A stretch of DNA of 64,000 nt from Thereva unica (Eukaryota; Arthropoda; Insecta; Diptera; Therevidae). The DNA lies in the NCBI GenBank assembly GCA_949987705.1, contig OX465281.1, positions 100,277,248 through 100,341,247 on the forward strand. Reading direction: 5' to 3'. A program made the translations under genes and the position numbers. The first letter of the stretch is position 1. Each line of letters begins with the position of its first letter. Positions 1 to 10,804 of the stretch are shown piece after piece. The notes beneath the pieces were generated by a model that ran no database searches, was not told where the DNA came from, and saw only the letters and a program-made list of their open reading frames with translations.

Positions 1-705
1 TCTCGATTTTTGATCGTTCATAAATGGGTTATGTGTTGTTGCGACTAAATGTACTTGTTCAAAACAAATTTTCCTTTTACTATTTTTGATTTTTTTCAAC
101 ATGTACGATAATCACAGCTATTCGGATAATGTTTCGATTTTCCCGTGTAATGGGGAAATTGTTTTATCTAGAGACACGTGAAAAAACTTACAAATCAAGA
201 ATGATTAGCAAACATTGTTTATAATATGAGGAATATTATTCATGTTATCTAAATAACTTACAACTTAAAATAAAATTTGTTACTATTCGTAGCAATAAGC
301 ATTTTATTGATAAACTTAATTAAAACGGAGTAATTTCGTAACTTCTGAGAGATTTCAATTTTTAAATACTCTGCACTCGGATTGGACGTGGGTCGTGTAG
401 GCCCTATCTCTTGACTTTCTTATTATTTATATTTGTTATTCAAAAGGGAAATTTTCCTTTAGGTATTCTTGATGTTTTTAAGCATTTCCGATACTCACAG
501 CTATTCGGATAATGTTGGAAATAAATAACATAACGTGAAAATGGATTTTCCCATGTTATTTAAAGGGAGAAATTGTTTTATCTAAAGGCACGCGAAAATT
601 AATGTTACAAATTTTTTAAAATTGATAATTTACTTTTTGACATCTAAATAATCGATTTTACCAGTCCTCTCATAAATATCTTTAATTTGGGAAATACCGG
701 CCACC

Positions 706-708
<3 letters not shown>
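1..708. repeat. AT-rich spacer with two diverged direct repeats
   Basis: No coding potential is visible. Two blocks, about 68-185 and 450-600, share an ordered series of words: CACAGCTATTCGGATAATGT, then an AAATTGTTTTATCTA word, then a C(A/G)CG(T/C)GAAAA-like word. They look like diverged copies of one repeat about 375 bp apart. The family is not recognised. Confidence 0.5.

Positions 709-786
<78 letters not shown>
709..786. repeat. (AT)n microsatellite
   Basis: A pure alternating AT tract of about 39 dinucleotide units. It runs straight into the 13-bp minisatellite that follows. Confidence 0.97.
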
Positions 787-792
<6 letters not shown>

Positions 793-830
793 GAGGAGTT
801 TGTTGGAGGAGTTTGTTGGAGGAGTTTGTT
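786..830. repeat. 13-bp minisatellite, about 3.5 copies
   Basis: The unit TTTGTTGGAGGAG is repeated three times without error and followed by a partial unit, directly next to the AT microsatellite. Confidence 0.93.
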
Positions 831-1692
831 TTACGGTCGAAACCGCGATTGTCTTACTGATTTTTCAAAATGGAAGGAAGCAGTTTTGGAATTAGAGTCT
901 TCATATATACTTACGATAATAGAATTATAATAAAGAATATCAGAATTATCGTTTAAAACTCTACTTCATATTTCTCAAGTCAATGTCAATGAAGGAAGAA
1001 AGGTTCCGATTTTGAAAGATTTTTTAAAATGTTTTTATATACGGTAATTGTTTACTTTAAATAAGCAGCAATAAAAGATTGTGCCCAATTCGAGAATGAA
1101 GTAGAGGTTGGGTGGGAGAGTTTTTTGGTCTTACAATCCAGCGTCAAAGTCGTAATAACTGCAATAACTGCTTATTAAAGTCATAAAATATTAGTTGTAA
1201 AAAGGCGATTTTTGCAAAATTTCAACAGTGAATAACTTTTTAAGGGATCACCAAGGGCTAATTCCAAAAGAAACGTGTTTAGGTCAACTTCCCTTATTAC
1301 CCCCACTCCTACCCCCTGGAAGTGGGGTGATATAGTAAATAATTAGCAAAAACTCTAAGAATTTTGGTATATTATGTACATGTATATATCAAAACATATT
1401 ATACAACTGGAAGCCTGCCGTGAAAACCTATAATTATTGGCCGGTGCCTCAGCACAAAATTACACTTGTTTTGTGCGACAAAAAGATTGCAAACAAGTAG
1501 GAATTCTTGATGTTTAGGTTGTAACGAGAGCCAAAATTAAAAAAGAAATTTGTAGATGTAGAAATATTGTGTATTTATAGGCATGACGAGGGATCGCAGG
1601 CTCTTGTTTCGGACGACCAGCTTTAATGAAGGTGCTTGGTGTTAGTACTGGAAGAACAGACGAAAAAAAATCAAGAATGGAAAACTCTCATA
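831..1692. other. Non-coding spacer
   Basis: About 860 bp with no reading frame resembling a known protein. It includes a short C-rich stretch near 1290-1320. I see no terminal repeats or regulatory element I can name. Confidence 0.4.
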
Positions 1693-2978
1693 TTTTTTTT
1701 TTTTTTTATGTGGCAGTGCTAAGCTCAGGAATCACCCTTTGTACTACTAGTCCGTCATGTCATTTGTCACGTCATGGTGCAATGTCTAGCAGTAAGCTTA
1801 GTACGGGGGAGGGGGGTTGGAGGGGTTATAAAGGAACGGGGGGGTATTGAAGAAGGTGGTGATGAACCCTGCGTTTGAACTCTTGGATGTTGTAGGAGCT
1901 CGGAAATACTGACTGCGAGAGATTATTCCACAGCCGAGTTATTCTATTAACAAACGAATTCATATCTTGTTGAGTGCGTGAAAGGGGGAGTTGCAGGTGG
2001 AGGGAATGAGACGAGTGGGCTAATCTGGTGTTGCGGGTATAAGAATGCCGTGGAGGCAGGAGAGCGTTTAACTCGGAGGAACAGTCACTATGATAGTAGC
2101 GATAAAATTTTGTCAGTGCTGCTACATTCCTACGGTGGCTAAGGGGGTCGATGTTGGAGCAAGCGGTATCGTCATCAATTAATTTAAGGGCCTTTTTTTG
2201 GACCTTATCTAACCATGCCAAGGTGGTTATTGGAGCGCGGCCCCAAACGAGGGAGTTGTATTCGAAAAGAGGCCGAATGTAGGATTTATAAATAACAGCA
2301 CGGGCCGATGGCTGGAGGAGGAACTTACACCTCTTAAGAAATCCCAAGCACTAAGATCCTTGTTTGGCGATTTGAAATATGTGGTCATTCCATCGCAAGT
2401 CCTTGGCTAATGTCACGCCTAAGATGTGTAAGGATGGTTCGGCCATTAGTTGAACTTCATTCACTTTCAAGGGTGGAGGGGTGTTGAACTTCTTTTTGGA
2501 GATAAGACAATACTTGGTTTTGGCGGGGTTGAATTCAACACGATTCTTCTCTCCCCACTTTAGAATCAGTTCAATGTCGTTATTAATAGAGTTGGACATA
2601 CGTTCGCGATCATCAAGACAGGATCTGGCATGAGTCTGCCTTGTATCGAAGCTGTACGAGTACCGTAGAGTACCGTCGTCAGCGAAGCTGAGAAGTGGGT
2701 TGGAGGGGATTGAAAGAAGGTCATTTATAAAGATAAGGAATAGGGCCGGAGATAAGATTGACCCCTGGGGGACCCCCGCCGAGATCGGGTGGGATGCAGA
2801 TTTGACGCCATCCAATATTACTTTGATTGAACGGCCGAAAAGGAAATTCTTGATCCACTTCTGTAGAAGTGAGTCAACTCCAATTGCTTTGAGTTTGGCT
2901 AACAGGGCTGAGTGCCAAACTCTATCGAAAGCCTTGGAGATATCTAGAGCAACCAGACTAGACTCGCCAGATCCAACC
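1693..2978 (-). mobile_element. 5'-truncated LINE (same family as 41.1-44.4 kb)
   Basis: A minus-strand non-LTR retrotransposon remnant. The T-run at 1693-1707 is its poly(A) tail on the opposite strand. The 3' UTR at 1708-1825 matches 41116-41240 almost base for base, and the coding part matches 41241-42380. Similarity stops near 2978, inside the reverse transcriptase, where a 24-bp tandem duplication (2951-2998) marks the break. This is typical 5' truncation during target-primed reverse transcription, or later rearrangement. Confidence 0.92.
1826..2968 (-). pseudogene. LINE reverse transcriptase, C-terminal two thirds
   Basis: The translation enters at RT motif A (LDISKAFDRVW near 2930-2965), continues through the GVPQGSILSPALF block and the catalytic FADDG block (Phe where most RTs have Tyr), and ends with the C-terminal domain containing YNSLVWG and LWNNLSQSVFPSS. 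One in-frame TAG at 2351-2353 replaces the CAG (Gln) present in the copy near 41.77 kb; otherwise the frame stays open. No start codon is possible because the 5' end is missing. It is a dead fragment, a useful diverged partner for the longer copy. Confidence 0.9.
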
Positions 2979-2998
2979 AGACTAGACTCGCCAGATCA
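2951..2998. repeat. 24-bp tandem duplication at LINE truncation point
   Basis: AACCAGACTAGACTCGCCAG plus four bases occurs twice in a row. The first copy belongs to the LINE RT sequence (compare 42361-42384); the second lies just past the point where LINE similarity ends. Confidence 0.9.
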
Positions 2999-3393
2999 TA
3001 TGTACCAAACATCAAAGTAGGTACAACGGACTAGAGCCACTTTCGTATAGACCCACTATTAAACATCAAATCCACTTCAGCTAGTTTATTAATAAGTTCT
3101 ATAAATAATTCGACAATATTTTCATTCATTTTTAATATATTTTCTTTGGTTCAAGGGTAAATTTTTTTAAATGCTTGTCATTTTCTAACAGTAATTACTT
3201 TGCATATCACTGAGTTGAAAAAGCGCCCCGCTTCAAAACTACATACATTTTGGCAGAAAATTGAGAGTAGAGTTATGCAGGCAACGGAAAAAGTGAAAAA
3301 TTCGACGCCTAATGTAAAACTGTAAAATTAACTTACATCTCAGTTCTAAAGAACTGATTTGAGAGCTTCGTTTGTGGCTGTTCAATTAAGCTA
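2999..3393. other. Non-coding spacer
   Basis: AT-rich, with no reading frame or repeat structure that I recognise between the two LINE fragments. Confidence 0.4.
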
Positions 3394-3580
3394 GTATTGG
3401 ATGGCGTCGAATCACGGCGGGCGTTCCCCAAGGGTCGATTCTCTCACCTGATCTTTTTCTAATATTCATTAGGGATCTGCTCTCAATCCCCTCCAACCCA
3501 ATTCATAGTTGTGCCTACTTCTACGCCTTCCTAAATATAAGACAAGCACGGACCAGACATTGTCGAATAGAGTGTGAAGT
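3394..3580 (+). pseudogene. Degenerate LINE RT relic, opposite orientation
   Basis: Translating the plus strand from 3420 gives GVPQGSILSPDLFLIFI followed by RDLLSIPSNP, the RT block shared with the LINEs at 2.7 and 42.15 kb. Just upstream VLDGVES matches VLDGVKSAS after a one-base shift, and near 3540 an RQARTRH stretch resembles RQTHARS of the family. It is an older, frameshifted copy of the same or a close LINE family, in the opposite direction to the fragment 400 bp away. Confidence 0.82.
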
Positions 3581-4200
3581 CTCATCCCTTCGAAAAATTG
3601 TACCTTCCTTCTCTTTACCTCAGGGGGATAATCTGAAACATCATCTTTTTACGTCATTTTCACGTCAAAAGCCTGCGAGCAAATGCCTTGGTGGATTCGT
3701 AAATTTAGACATAATCAGGCCCCCTATTTCCAATTACAATATTGTTAAATCCGATCCGAAAACGAAACAGCTTTCAAGTAAAAATTTGCCAATATTGTTA
3801 AATTTTCATGTAAAATGAATGCCAATATTGTAATAGAAAATACGGTTTCGGAATTTCATTAAAAAAATATGACAATATTGTAATAGAGAAAAGGTCCCAG
3901 ATCTGCGATGAAGTAATCACACATTCCAAATCGCCAAACAAGCTTATCAATGATTGAGATTTCTCAAGAGAAGCAAGCTCCTCCTTTAGCCAGCTGCCCT
4001 GACTACAATCTACAATTCCTACATTCCGCCTTGTATTGAATTGTATTGAACGTAACTCGTATATCTGGGTAAAAGTTCTATTCCCACGGCCACACCCCAT
4101 ACGACACATGACCCCAACCAAAAGTTCACGAGCCACCATCGATGACATCGATACTTCGGGAGCATCCGGCTACCCCCAGACGCTTAGTTAGCAATATTGT
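3581..4200. repeat. Unassigned repeat with recurrent CAATATTG words
   Basis: The palindrome-like word CAATATTG occurs at 3738, 3790, 3823, 3873 and 4192, usually followed by TTAAAT or TAATAGA. A 116-codon minus-strand frame (3798-4148) spans part of this but resembles no protein I know and overlaps the repeated words. The block may be the end of a retroelement (an AATAAA-containing stretch follows near 4390), which I cannot establish. Confidence 0.35.
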
Positions 4201-5376
4201 AACATTATTAATATTAAGTAAGTCAGGTGTAATCTCTTCTTTCACCTTTGGAAAAATTAAATTAAAGAACAGAGATTCAGTTTCGGTTTAGTCTTTATCA
4301 AAATACGTCTGGTTGCAATTACTATAATTTGTTTAATTGTCCTCTCAATTTATTTTAACTCGTTCTAAATCCTTAGCTTAGCTTGTTGTAATAAAAGACT
4401 TTAAATTTAATTGTTTTTGACGGTTGCGTGGCGCGAACCTATGTTACCCTAAAAACTAGCTTGCCTTGGGTGGCCCATTTTGCTCCTCTATAGACTCTTC
4501 AAGCCACTGTAGAAATGTAGCAGCCCTCGCTAATTTTTACCGCTGTTACCTACATGCAACTTTCTTTCCAAGACTATCCAACTCTGCCCATCCCAAGCCC
4601 ACTAACACACGGTGTTGCTGGGACCATATTACACCTCACAGATAAAACCCAAGGTTCATCGAACTCTACTGACGCACCATCCAGACACCTAAACTTACTA
4701 ATAGACACTGCATCCTAACTTGAAGGACATAACGTACTAACGGTACAACGGGTTGTTTTTGGCCATGCCACATACATAAATAACAATAAATAAAATCAAA
4801 AATAAAAATTATTTTATATATATATATACAATTATCCGTAAAAATTTCAAATTTCTACGAACTAAAATACCTGAGAAAAAAACTAAAAATTTGTCACTTT
4901 TTCGCTAAAAAAGTGAAATAATTCCTTCAAATCCATTTCATTTTTCAAGATAATAAAAACATCCTTGTAGCCAAATTTCCCATTAAAGTTGTCTCGTCCA
5001 TTCATTTTTTCCCTCATTGTCAAATTTCACCCATCGGCTACGAAATCATCATCATTTTATCACCCTCTTTGCCCTTCCCGAACAAAACAATAGGAATAAG
5101 CGCATAGAAATCTATTTTTAGATCCACCGCCACTAAACTCAAAGCCGCAGCTTCTGATTTTGTTTTCAAATGCACAAAGGGCTTTCACATAAACAAGAAA
5201 GTTTATTTCGGAAACTAACCATATATAGCGGAGCATAAAACCCTGCGATATTAGCGCCCCCAGCTCGTGGTGCCGTAACTGGAAGTTAATTTGAATCGCG
5301 TTTGTCCATATGTACTTAGTATATAATCAATGTGCCATAGCAGTTCCATATTCTTTTTAACATTGCATGTCATTGC
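4201..5376. other. AT-rich spacer, possible LTR remnant
   Basis: There are no credible coding frames. The part at 4200-4440 has an AATAAA (near 4390) followed about 40 bases later by TGGCGCGAACC, which could be an LTR end plus primer site, but no partner LTR or pol is nearby. The rest, to 5376, is featureless. Confidence 0.3.
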
Positions 5377-5470
5377 GGGCAGAGCTGCACAAAGTACTGA
5401 CCAAAATTACTAGAAGTAGTAAGTACTAAGTAATTGGTAAATGTATTTGAAGTACCAAGTACTATGAGGC

Positions 5471-5843
5471 ATTACCCAGCAAACATCATCTCGAAGTTTA
5501 GAGTGCTTCGAAAAATTCTCGAACAGGAAGAGAGCGAGAAAGAAATACTTTGAAATAAAATTACGGTAATATTTCGTTTTGACGAAAAAAAATCGAAATT
5601 TTAAAAGAAGAGAACCGCGTACAATACTAAAAGTAAAATTCGCCTTTAAAAGGTTTCGAGAATTTTTCGTTTTGGCGAAAAAAACGAAAGAAACTCGAAT
5701 CGCTTTTGCGATTCGACCTAGCGGTCCTTTTCGTTCTTTTTTACTTCGATTTCAATTCGAAAACGGCTTCGAGATCGCAATTGTAGTTCATTTTAACGAT
5801 TAGCTTTCGATTCGATCTCAAATCATAATGTTTGCTGGGTAAT
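5471..5843. mobile_element. 373-bp MITE with ATTACCCAGCAAACAT ends
   Basis: ATTACCCAGCAAACAT at 5471-5486 is repeated inverted at 5828-5843, inside the AAGTAC-rich element. The interior is rich in TCGAAA and TTCGAA words and has no real coding sequence; a 74-codon open frame inside is low-complexity and not credible. Confidence 0.75.
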
Positions 5844-6068
5844 ATTTAAAGTACTTGAATTATCAATTACTTCCAAAATGTACTTGAAATATTTACTTCA
5901 AGTACATAGAAAAACTTCAAGTAACTGCAAGTAATTGAAGTACATTGATATTTTAAGTATTTGAAATATCTAAGTACTTCAATTACTTTCAATTTCTTGA
6001 AGTTTTCCTATGTAGTTGAGGTAAATATTTCAAATACTTCAATACAAATATTTCAAGAAAAATACGAA

Positions 6069-6858
6069 TAGTCCAGTGCAATTAGTCGAAAAAAGGGCAT
6101 GAAATTGCATTTCATGATGTACGAAATTTTTTTTTTTTTTTTTTGAATTTGTTTGGGTACATCTGACAATGTTAAAACCAAGTTTGTGGGGTCGCAGTGT
6201 GTTGGGAAAAGCCGCCATCTTGAAAAAGAGGTAGAGGTCATTTATACCAAATAACCAGTTTCCATGCAGTGATAGCTGAAAATGATCACTGGCAAGGTAT
6301 TGGAGAATAAAATTATCTACAAAATCAGCTCTCAACGAGGTCTGTAAGTTGATTTGGCTCAAAGTTATGGCCGCTCAAAGTTCAACCTTGATCATGTGGT
6401 TGGGGTTGAATGCAGTTTTTTGCGATTAACTCGTAAGATATTAATTTGTGTGGGTTAATGCCGATTACCAAACTTAGTGCTAGTAATTACCTTTAGAATA
6501 AGCCCTTAGTCGTCATTCTCGCTTGTACAGTTTGCGAGTAATCCAACGCCAAAGTTCGTACTGAACGTGCCTGAAATAACTGATAACGCCATTTTTTTTG
6601 AATATCTCCTTAACGGTTGCTCATACGATAATGTAGTAAGAAGCAGAAATACGGGTATTAAAATATCTTTCAAATGGACTATTGGCCGAAACTCTATGTC
6701 GTTTCATGTCCGCGACATAACGGGTGAAAATTCAACCGCGAAGCTTGTGACACTTCTCGAGGAATAACTCGCTTCCAGCCAGTTTCGCGTGTCGGATGAA
6801 TTAGAATTTTATGTAACGCCCTGAATTATCTATATTTTGGGTTATTTAACTACTTTGG
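6069..6858 (-). repeat. Dispersed repeat A, copy 1 (inverted copy at 38.6-39.8 kb)
   Basis: The reverse complement matches 38588-39840 over nearly the whole length, except that the other copy has about 480 extra bases at a TTAA. One end reads GTCCAGTGCAATTAGTCG; the other reads ATTTAACTACTTTGG. Short open frames on either strand are not conserved between copies. This copy holds the empty site (GGTTAATGCC, about 6457-6466) for the MITE in the other. Superfamily unknown. Confidence 0.85.
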
Positions 6859-7363
6859 AAAATTATAACAACGAGAAATAGCAGCTAAGAATCATAATTT
6901 TCGAGGTTCTAAAAGTAAAGTTAAGGTAAAACTTTCTGACAAGACTGTCTTTGAAATCCGGGAAACATAACGTGTGCGAAGAATCCTAAATGAAAGTCAA
7001 GTGAAAGCTGTTTAAGCAAAGGTGGTGCAAGCGATTCGTAACCCGAAAAACGGACAGAGAGAATAAAAGACAGCAATTATTATAAGTACTTAAACTATTT
7101 ATTAGTACTTCAAGTATTTATTAGTACTTCAAGTTTTTATTAGTACTTCAAGTTTCTATTAGTACTTCAAGTTTTTATAAGTACTTGAAGTAACTAAAAA
7201 TATCAAAACCCATTACCAAGTACAAGTATTTGAGTAAAGTACTTTCAACATCAATTACTTTTGTTGGTCTAGAAAAGTAATTGAAGTAAAATACTTCAAG
7301 TTATATAAAGTAATTCAAGTACTTTTTCAAGTACTTTACTTCAAGTATTGTGCAGCTCTGCCC

Positions 7364-7691
7364 TTAAGGGTTGAAAATTATTTATTTTTTCCTGACAGTA
7401 CGCCACAATCGAATTTGAGGCATAAAATTTAAAAAAATATATGTTTACATGTTTTTATATTTTTAGCCGATTTAGGGGTGGTTTCAACCTTTAGCACTAC
7501 CCCTTATCATAAAGTTCACCTTCATTTAGTACAAATGAACCACCTTCGCAAATAAATATTAAAAAAAGTGTATTTCATTGCATTAGTTTTCATTATTATT
7601 GAAATAATCGCGAAAAACCCCCATGTTTTAGGATCGCGGGACCCCGATTTTCGTGATCAGCGACCCCAAATACCTTTAGGGTTTGATTTTC
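7364..7691. other. AT-rich spacer
   Basis: Contains no recognised gene. A short GC-richer stretch at 7630-7680 has repeated GACCCC words but no partner in the window. Confidence 0.35.
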
Positions 7692-8624
7692 TTAAGGGGG
7701 TCCGCTCATGGATCGCTCGAAAAAAAGGCGGTTTTCAGGAAAATTTTTTTTAGAAATAAAAAAAGAAACAAGTTAAACTTTTTCATCATGTTATTCATTA
7801 AAGATTTAAAAAATAAGAAAAAATGTTTGTGGGTAAAAAAATCTCAAAATAGTGGACTTATAAAGGATTTCTCTCAACGCCTCGCCGTAAAACAAATGAA
7901 ACTGTGGGCATGATGCAGCTCGAAGTTTTCATCTGACACAAAAACCGAAAACACATTCTTAATCAGAAGACCTTACTGCACAAAGTAGACCTCTAATACC
8001 ATTTAAAAGTAAAAAATTTAATGTTAAAATTATTGTTAAAAAAAAGTTCAATTTTGGACTTGTTTTTTCTTGCTATTACTACCCTTAGAATATATTTTAC
8101 ACAATATTTTTTTGAATGTTATAGGTCTACTTTGTAGGATTTTTAATTATCTACAAAATAAAATCAAAGCTTTGCAAATACATATGTTCAATAGTTTTTT
8201 TTTTTAATCCTGCCCACCGTTTTTAGAAATATAGTAATGAAGAAAATGGGGTTTAAAGTTTTATATAATGAAAAAATAGACTTACGAGGATCAGATGTTA
8301 ATCAGCTATACCCGGCCCGTATAGTAAGCCCTCGGTCGGTACATTACTGTTTTCGTCAAGGATCGGAACTATACTGAACTATATAAATAGTTTGATTCCG
8401 ATGGGGCAGGTGTGTCACCGCGGGACGCCCTTACAATAGCTCGCGCGAGTCGCGGCATGGGTCGCGTTCGCTCGACCGGCAACGACTCTCTTGGAGATGC
8501 TTTTGTAACTATACAGATTCAGACTTTGAAACTTGAAAACAACATTCTTAGAACATGAATCTAACAATTGAAGCAAAAAAAAATTTCGATTTTTTTAAAG
8601 TAAACCATGAGCGGACCCCCTTAA
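7692..8624. mobile_element. TTAA-flanked piggyBac-like MITE, 933 bp
   Basis: The element is bounded by TTAA at 7692-7695 and 8621-8624, with a perfect 16-bp inverted repeat GGGGGTCCGCTCATGG / CCATGAGCGGACCCCC. TTAA target duplication with G/C-rich termini fits the piggyBac superfamily. No transposase is present. Most of the interior is A/T homopolymer-rich, except for a GC-rich core at about 8290-8480. The right flank is LINE endonuclease sequence, so the element lies at or in that LINE. Confidence 0.85.
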
Positions 8625-9014
8625 CGGTGTTATTTTGGAACACCCAAACGCGCGTTTTGAATGGACTAAAGGGTGGAATAAGTTAACCGAATGGGTTACC
8701 TCCTCCGGACAAGGCTTATTCTCTGAATTGAAGCAATAATTAAGCAGAAGCGGGGGATGGTAACTGTCAACAGACGTCATGACTGTTGGACTGAGTTCGA
8801 CAGTCATATTAGATACACCGCTCATTTGATTCAAGCCAAGTGAGAATAAGGAATTAAGAAAACAGGATTCCTTAGAATTCAGGTTGCCTTCAGGAAGGTA
8901 GTTATCGTCATCTAAATCCGTTACCCACTGAATATTGGGTAAATTAAAGTCTCCAAGGAGAAGTAATTCATCGCCAGTGTCCATCTGTAACGGCAGTCCT
9001 AATAAAATAATCAC
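8625..9014 (-). pseudogene. LINE ORF2 endonuclease, C-terminal half
   Basis: The translated minus strand contains LLLLGDFNLPNIQW, the conserved GDFN block of apurinic-like (EEP) LINE endonucleases, then a DSYHPPLLLNYCF block equivalent to the terminal SDH motif. It lacks a start and stops at the TTAA element. It most likely continues the endonuclease N-terminal half at 17.62-17.99 kb, the two halves being separated by the LTR retrotransposon. About 100 bp of AT-rich sequence (9015-9115) that does not read as protein lies between the break and this piece. Confidence 0.8.
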
Positions 9015-9144
9015 CCGTTATCCACTGACTAAAAATTTTTTTGTCACTGAGAAAATAAAAAAAATAAGTACGTCGAGAAATCGAAAAAAAAAAACAAATT
9101 AAAAAAATTATGATTTTCTGGAGAGTCTGACTTGATTTATATTA
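9015..9144. other. AT-rich linker between LINE half and LTR
   Basis: Homopolymer-rich, non-coding. The last bases, ATTA (9141-9144), match ATTA immediately after the right LTR (17618-17621) and are the candidate 4-bp target duplication. Confidence 0.45.
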
Positions 9145-10780
9145 GAGATAGGACGAAAAAATTTTTTGAGGAAAAAAAAACGTTTTGATTTTGCTTGGAG
9201 CTGGAAATTCATTTTTTGAAAAAGATTCTGAAAAAGAAGATTTAAACTTTTGGAAAATACGGTTTACCAGTCCTATATTTTTTTTGAAGAGGTTCTTTCA
9301 AACTGACGAGGTTTTTTCTGGAAAATAAAGTTGATGCAATTTCTGGCTGGATAAAAAAAAATTTCTGGAAGAGAAAACCGGAAGGAGCACCTCTGAAGGA
9401 TAATCTGGCTTTGGGAAGAAGTGGTCTGGCAATTTTATAGCTGTGTGCTGGGCCAACCCCTGACTGAATTTCAAATTCCAAGTACGGAGCTCTGCTGAAC
9501 TCCTGTAAACATTTGGTGGTAAACACAGGATTGGCTGCGGTAGTCGAAGTAAGGACGACCGAAAGAAGGTTGGGTGTTGTTAAGGTGGTTGTTAAGCCAA
9601 GGAAGAATTCTAAGGTAATCTAGGTGATAAGTTAGGTGATATGGACGTTGATTAGATCAAGAGATTGGTTCTGAAATATGCAGATAAGCGGGTCTTTTTA
9701 CCAGGGACATACATATAAGCTGAGGTGGACATGATGAATTATTACTGGATAAGATTCTATTTGGAAGAACTAAATATCTTTCTTTCTTTTTGAAGTTAAT
9801 TTTATTAAGGCTCATTAGTTTTTTTTGAGATAATTTTGATGTGACATTGTTATGGAACAACAATATGTTTAACATTATTTAACAATATGTTTAACATTAT
9901 TTTTCATTACCTTACCTAAAAAAAAAAAAAATATTGGTTAAGTATTATTGATAGGATAATTTTGGTTTGTTTAATAGGATTTTAATCTAGTGGTATATCC
10001 TAGCAACTTTCTGCGTCGTGGCAAATTTTTTTTATGATTTTGTGGTCATTGGTTTTGTGTATGACTTTAAATCATTGATTGTTGGTTTTTTGTTTGTTGA
10101 ATGTTGTACACAAAGATTTTCTTCGATAGTTATTGTGTGCAATTTTCTTTTTTTCTTTTCAATGTCTGTTAAAGTATGTGTTAACAGGAATTGACACTGT
10201 TTGTGAAAGAAGACGCGTACTGGCCAGGACGGGTTTTTTTCTTTTTTTTTCTGTCAGTTAGTTCATAGCTGTCGACTTTTGTCATAGAGTTAAGTGTTCA
10301 TCTTTTTGTGGCGTTTATTATACATGTGCTGTTAAACAGAAAAGGAAAAAAAAACATTGATGAAGTTAAATAAAAAAAAAAAAAATCTTTTAAACGAATT
10401 AAAGTAATGTTTCTTAAGGAAAAAAATTTACCATTGGAGATGATGGAGGGCTAGAGTCCTGATGGCTTAGCGGTGGACGATGGTTATCTCTCCGGAACTT
10501 TTTTTTCAGGTACCCGACTCGATTAATATAGGCTCTCGACGATCGCCTTGAAGGGAGGCGCTCCTGTCTGGTGGTGATGCAGCAAGTTGGATGGTACTTC
10601 CGGGTTCTCACCAACCCACGACCCCCCGGCGAGCCAGCCCTACTCTTGAGGCCCGGAGTACTGTCGGTTTAATTTTCAGGTGGTTTTTTTGGTGAAAGTT
10701 TTGTGTCCAAATTGTTTTTTTGGTTTTTTTTGGGTGTGGATCTGAGGTTGGCCTCTTCGGGCAACCAACCCTAGGTTCAC
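9145..10780 (+). repeat. Left (5') LTR
   Basis: Matches 15992-17617 along its whole length, with mostly homopolymer-length differences, a few substitutions and one replaced stretch (near 10190-10215 versus 17040-17050). Begins GAGATAGGACG and ends CCTAGGTTCAC, so it lacks the usual TG...CA termini at the shared boundary. Short open frames inside it are shared by both LTRs and are not separate genes. Confidence 0.93.
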
Positions 10781-10788
10781 ATTACAAA

Positions 10789-10804
10789 TGGCGCCCAACG
10801 TGGG
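10789..10804 (+). promoter_or_regulatory. Primer-binding site, tRNA-Lys type
   Basis: TGGCGCCCAACGTGGG lies eight bases after the left LTR. TGGCGCCCAACGTGGGG is the known primer site for tRNA-Lys1,2, so minus-strand DNA synthesis was probably primed by a lysine tRNA. Confidence 0.85.

Larger units (their letters stand above)
5377..7363. mobile_element. Decayed hAT-like element rich in AAGTACTT words
   Basis: The ends form a perfect 16-bp inverted repeat, GGGCAGAGCTGCACAA at 5377-5392 and its complement at 7348-7363; the inner part beginning CAGAG resembles hAT termini. Both subterminal regions (5393-5470, 5845-6050 and 7080-7345) are dense in AAGTACTT/CAAGTA words, some in near-tandem order (AGTACTTCAAGTTTTTATT at 7110-7170). 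I see no transposase. No clear 8-bp target duplication is visible, so the superfamily is tentative. It hosts two other elements. Confidence 0.6.

Noticed and set aside
4420..4450. TGGCGCGAACC as a primer-binding site of another LTR element
   Set aside because: No paired LTR, gag or pol is present nearby, so a single short word is not enough.
8290..8480. GC-rich block considered as a tRNA or snRNA gene
   Set aside because: I could not fit a cloverleaf or recognise snRNA core elements; reported only as a GC-rich MITE core.
9242..9875. Open frames repeated at 16.1-16.7 kb as a duplicated gene
   Set aside because: The repetition comes from the two LTRs of one element; the frames have no family resemblance.
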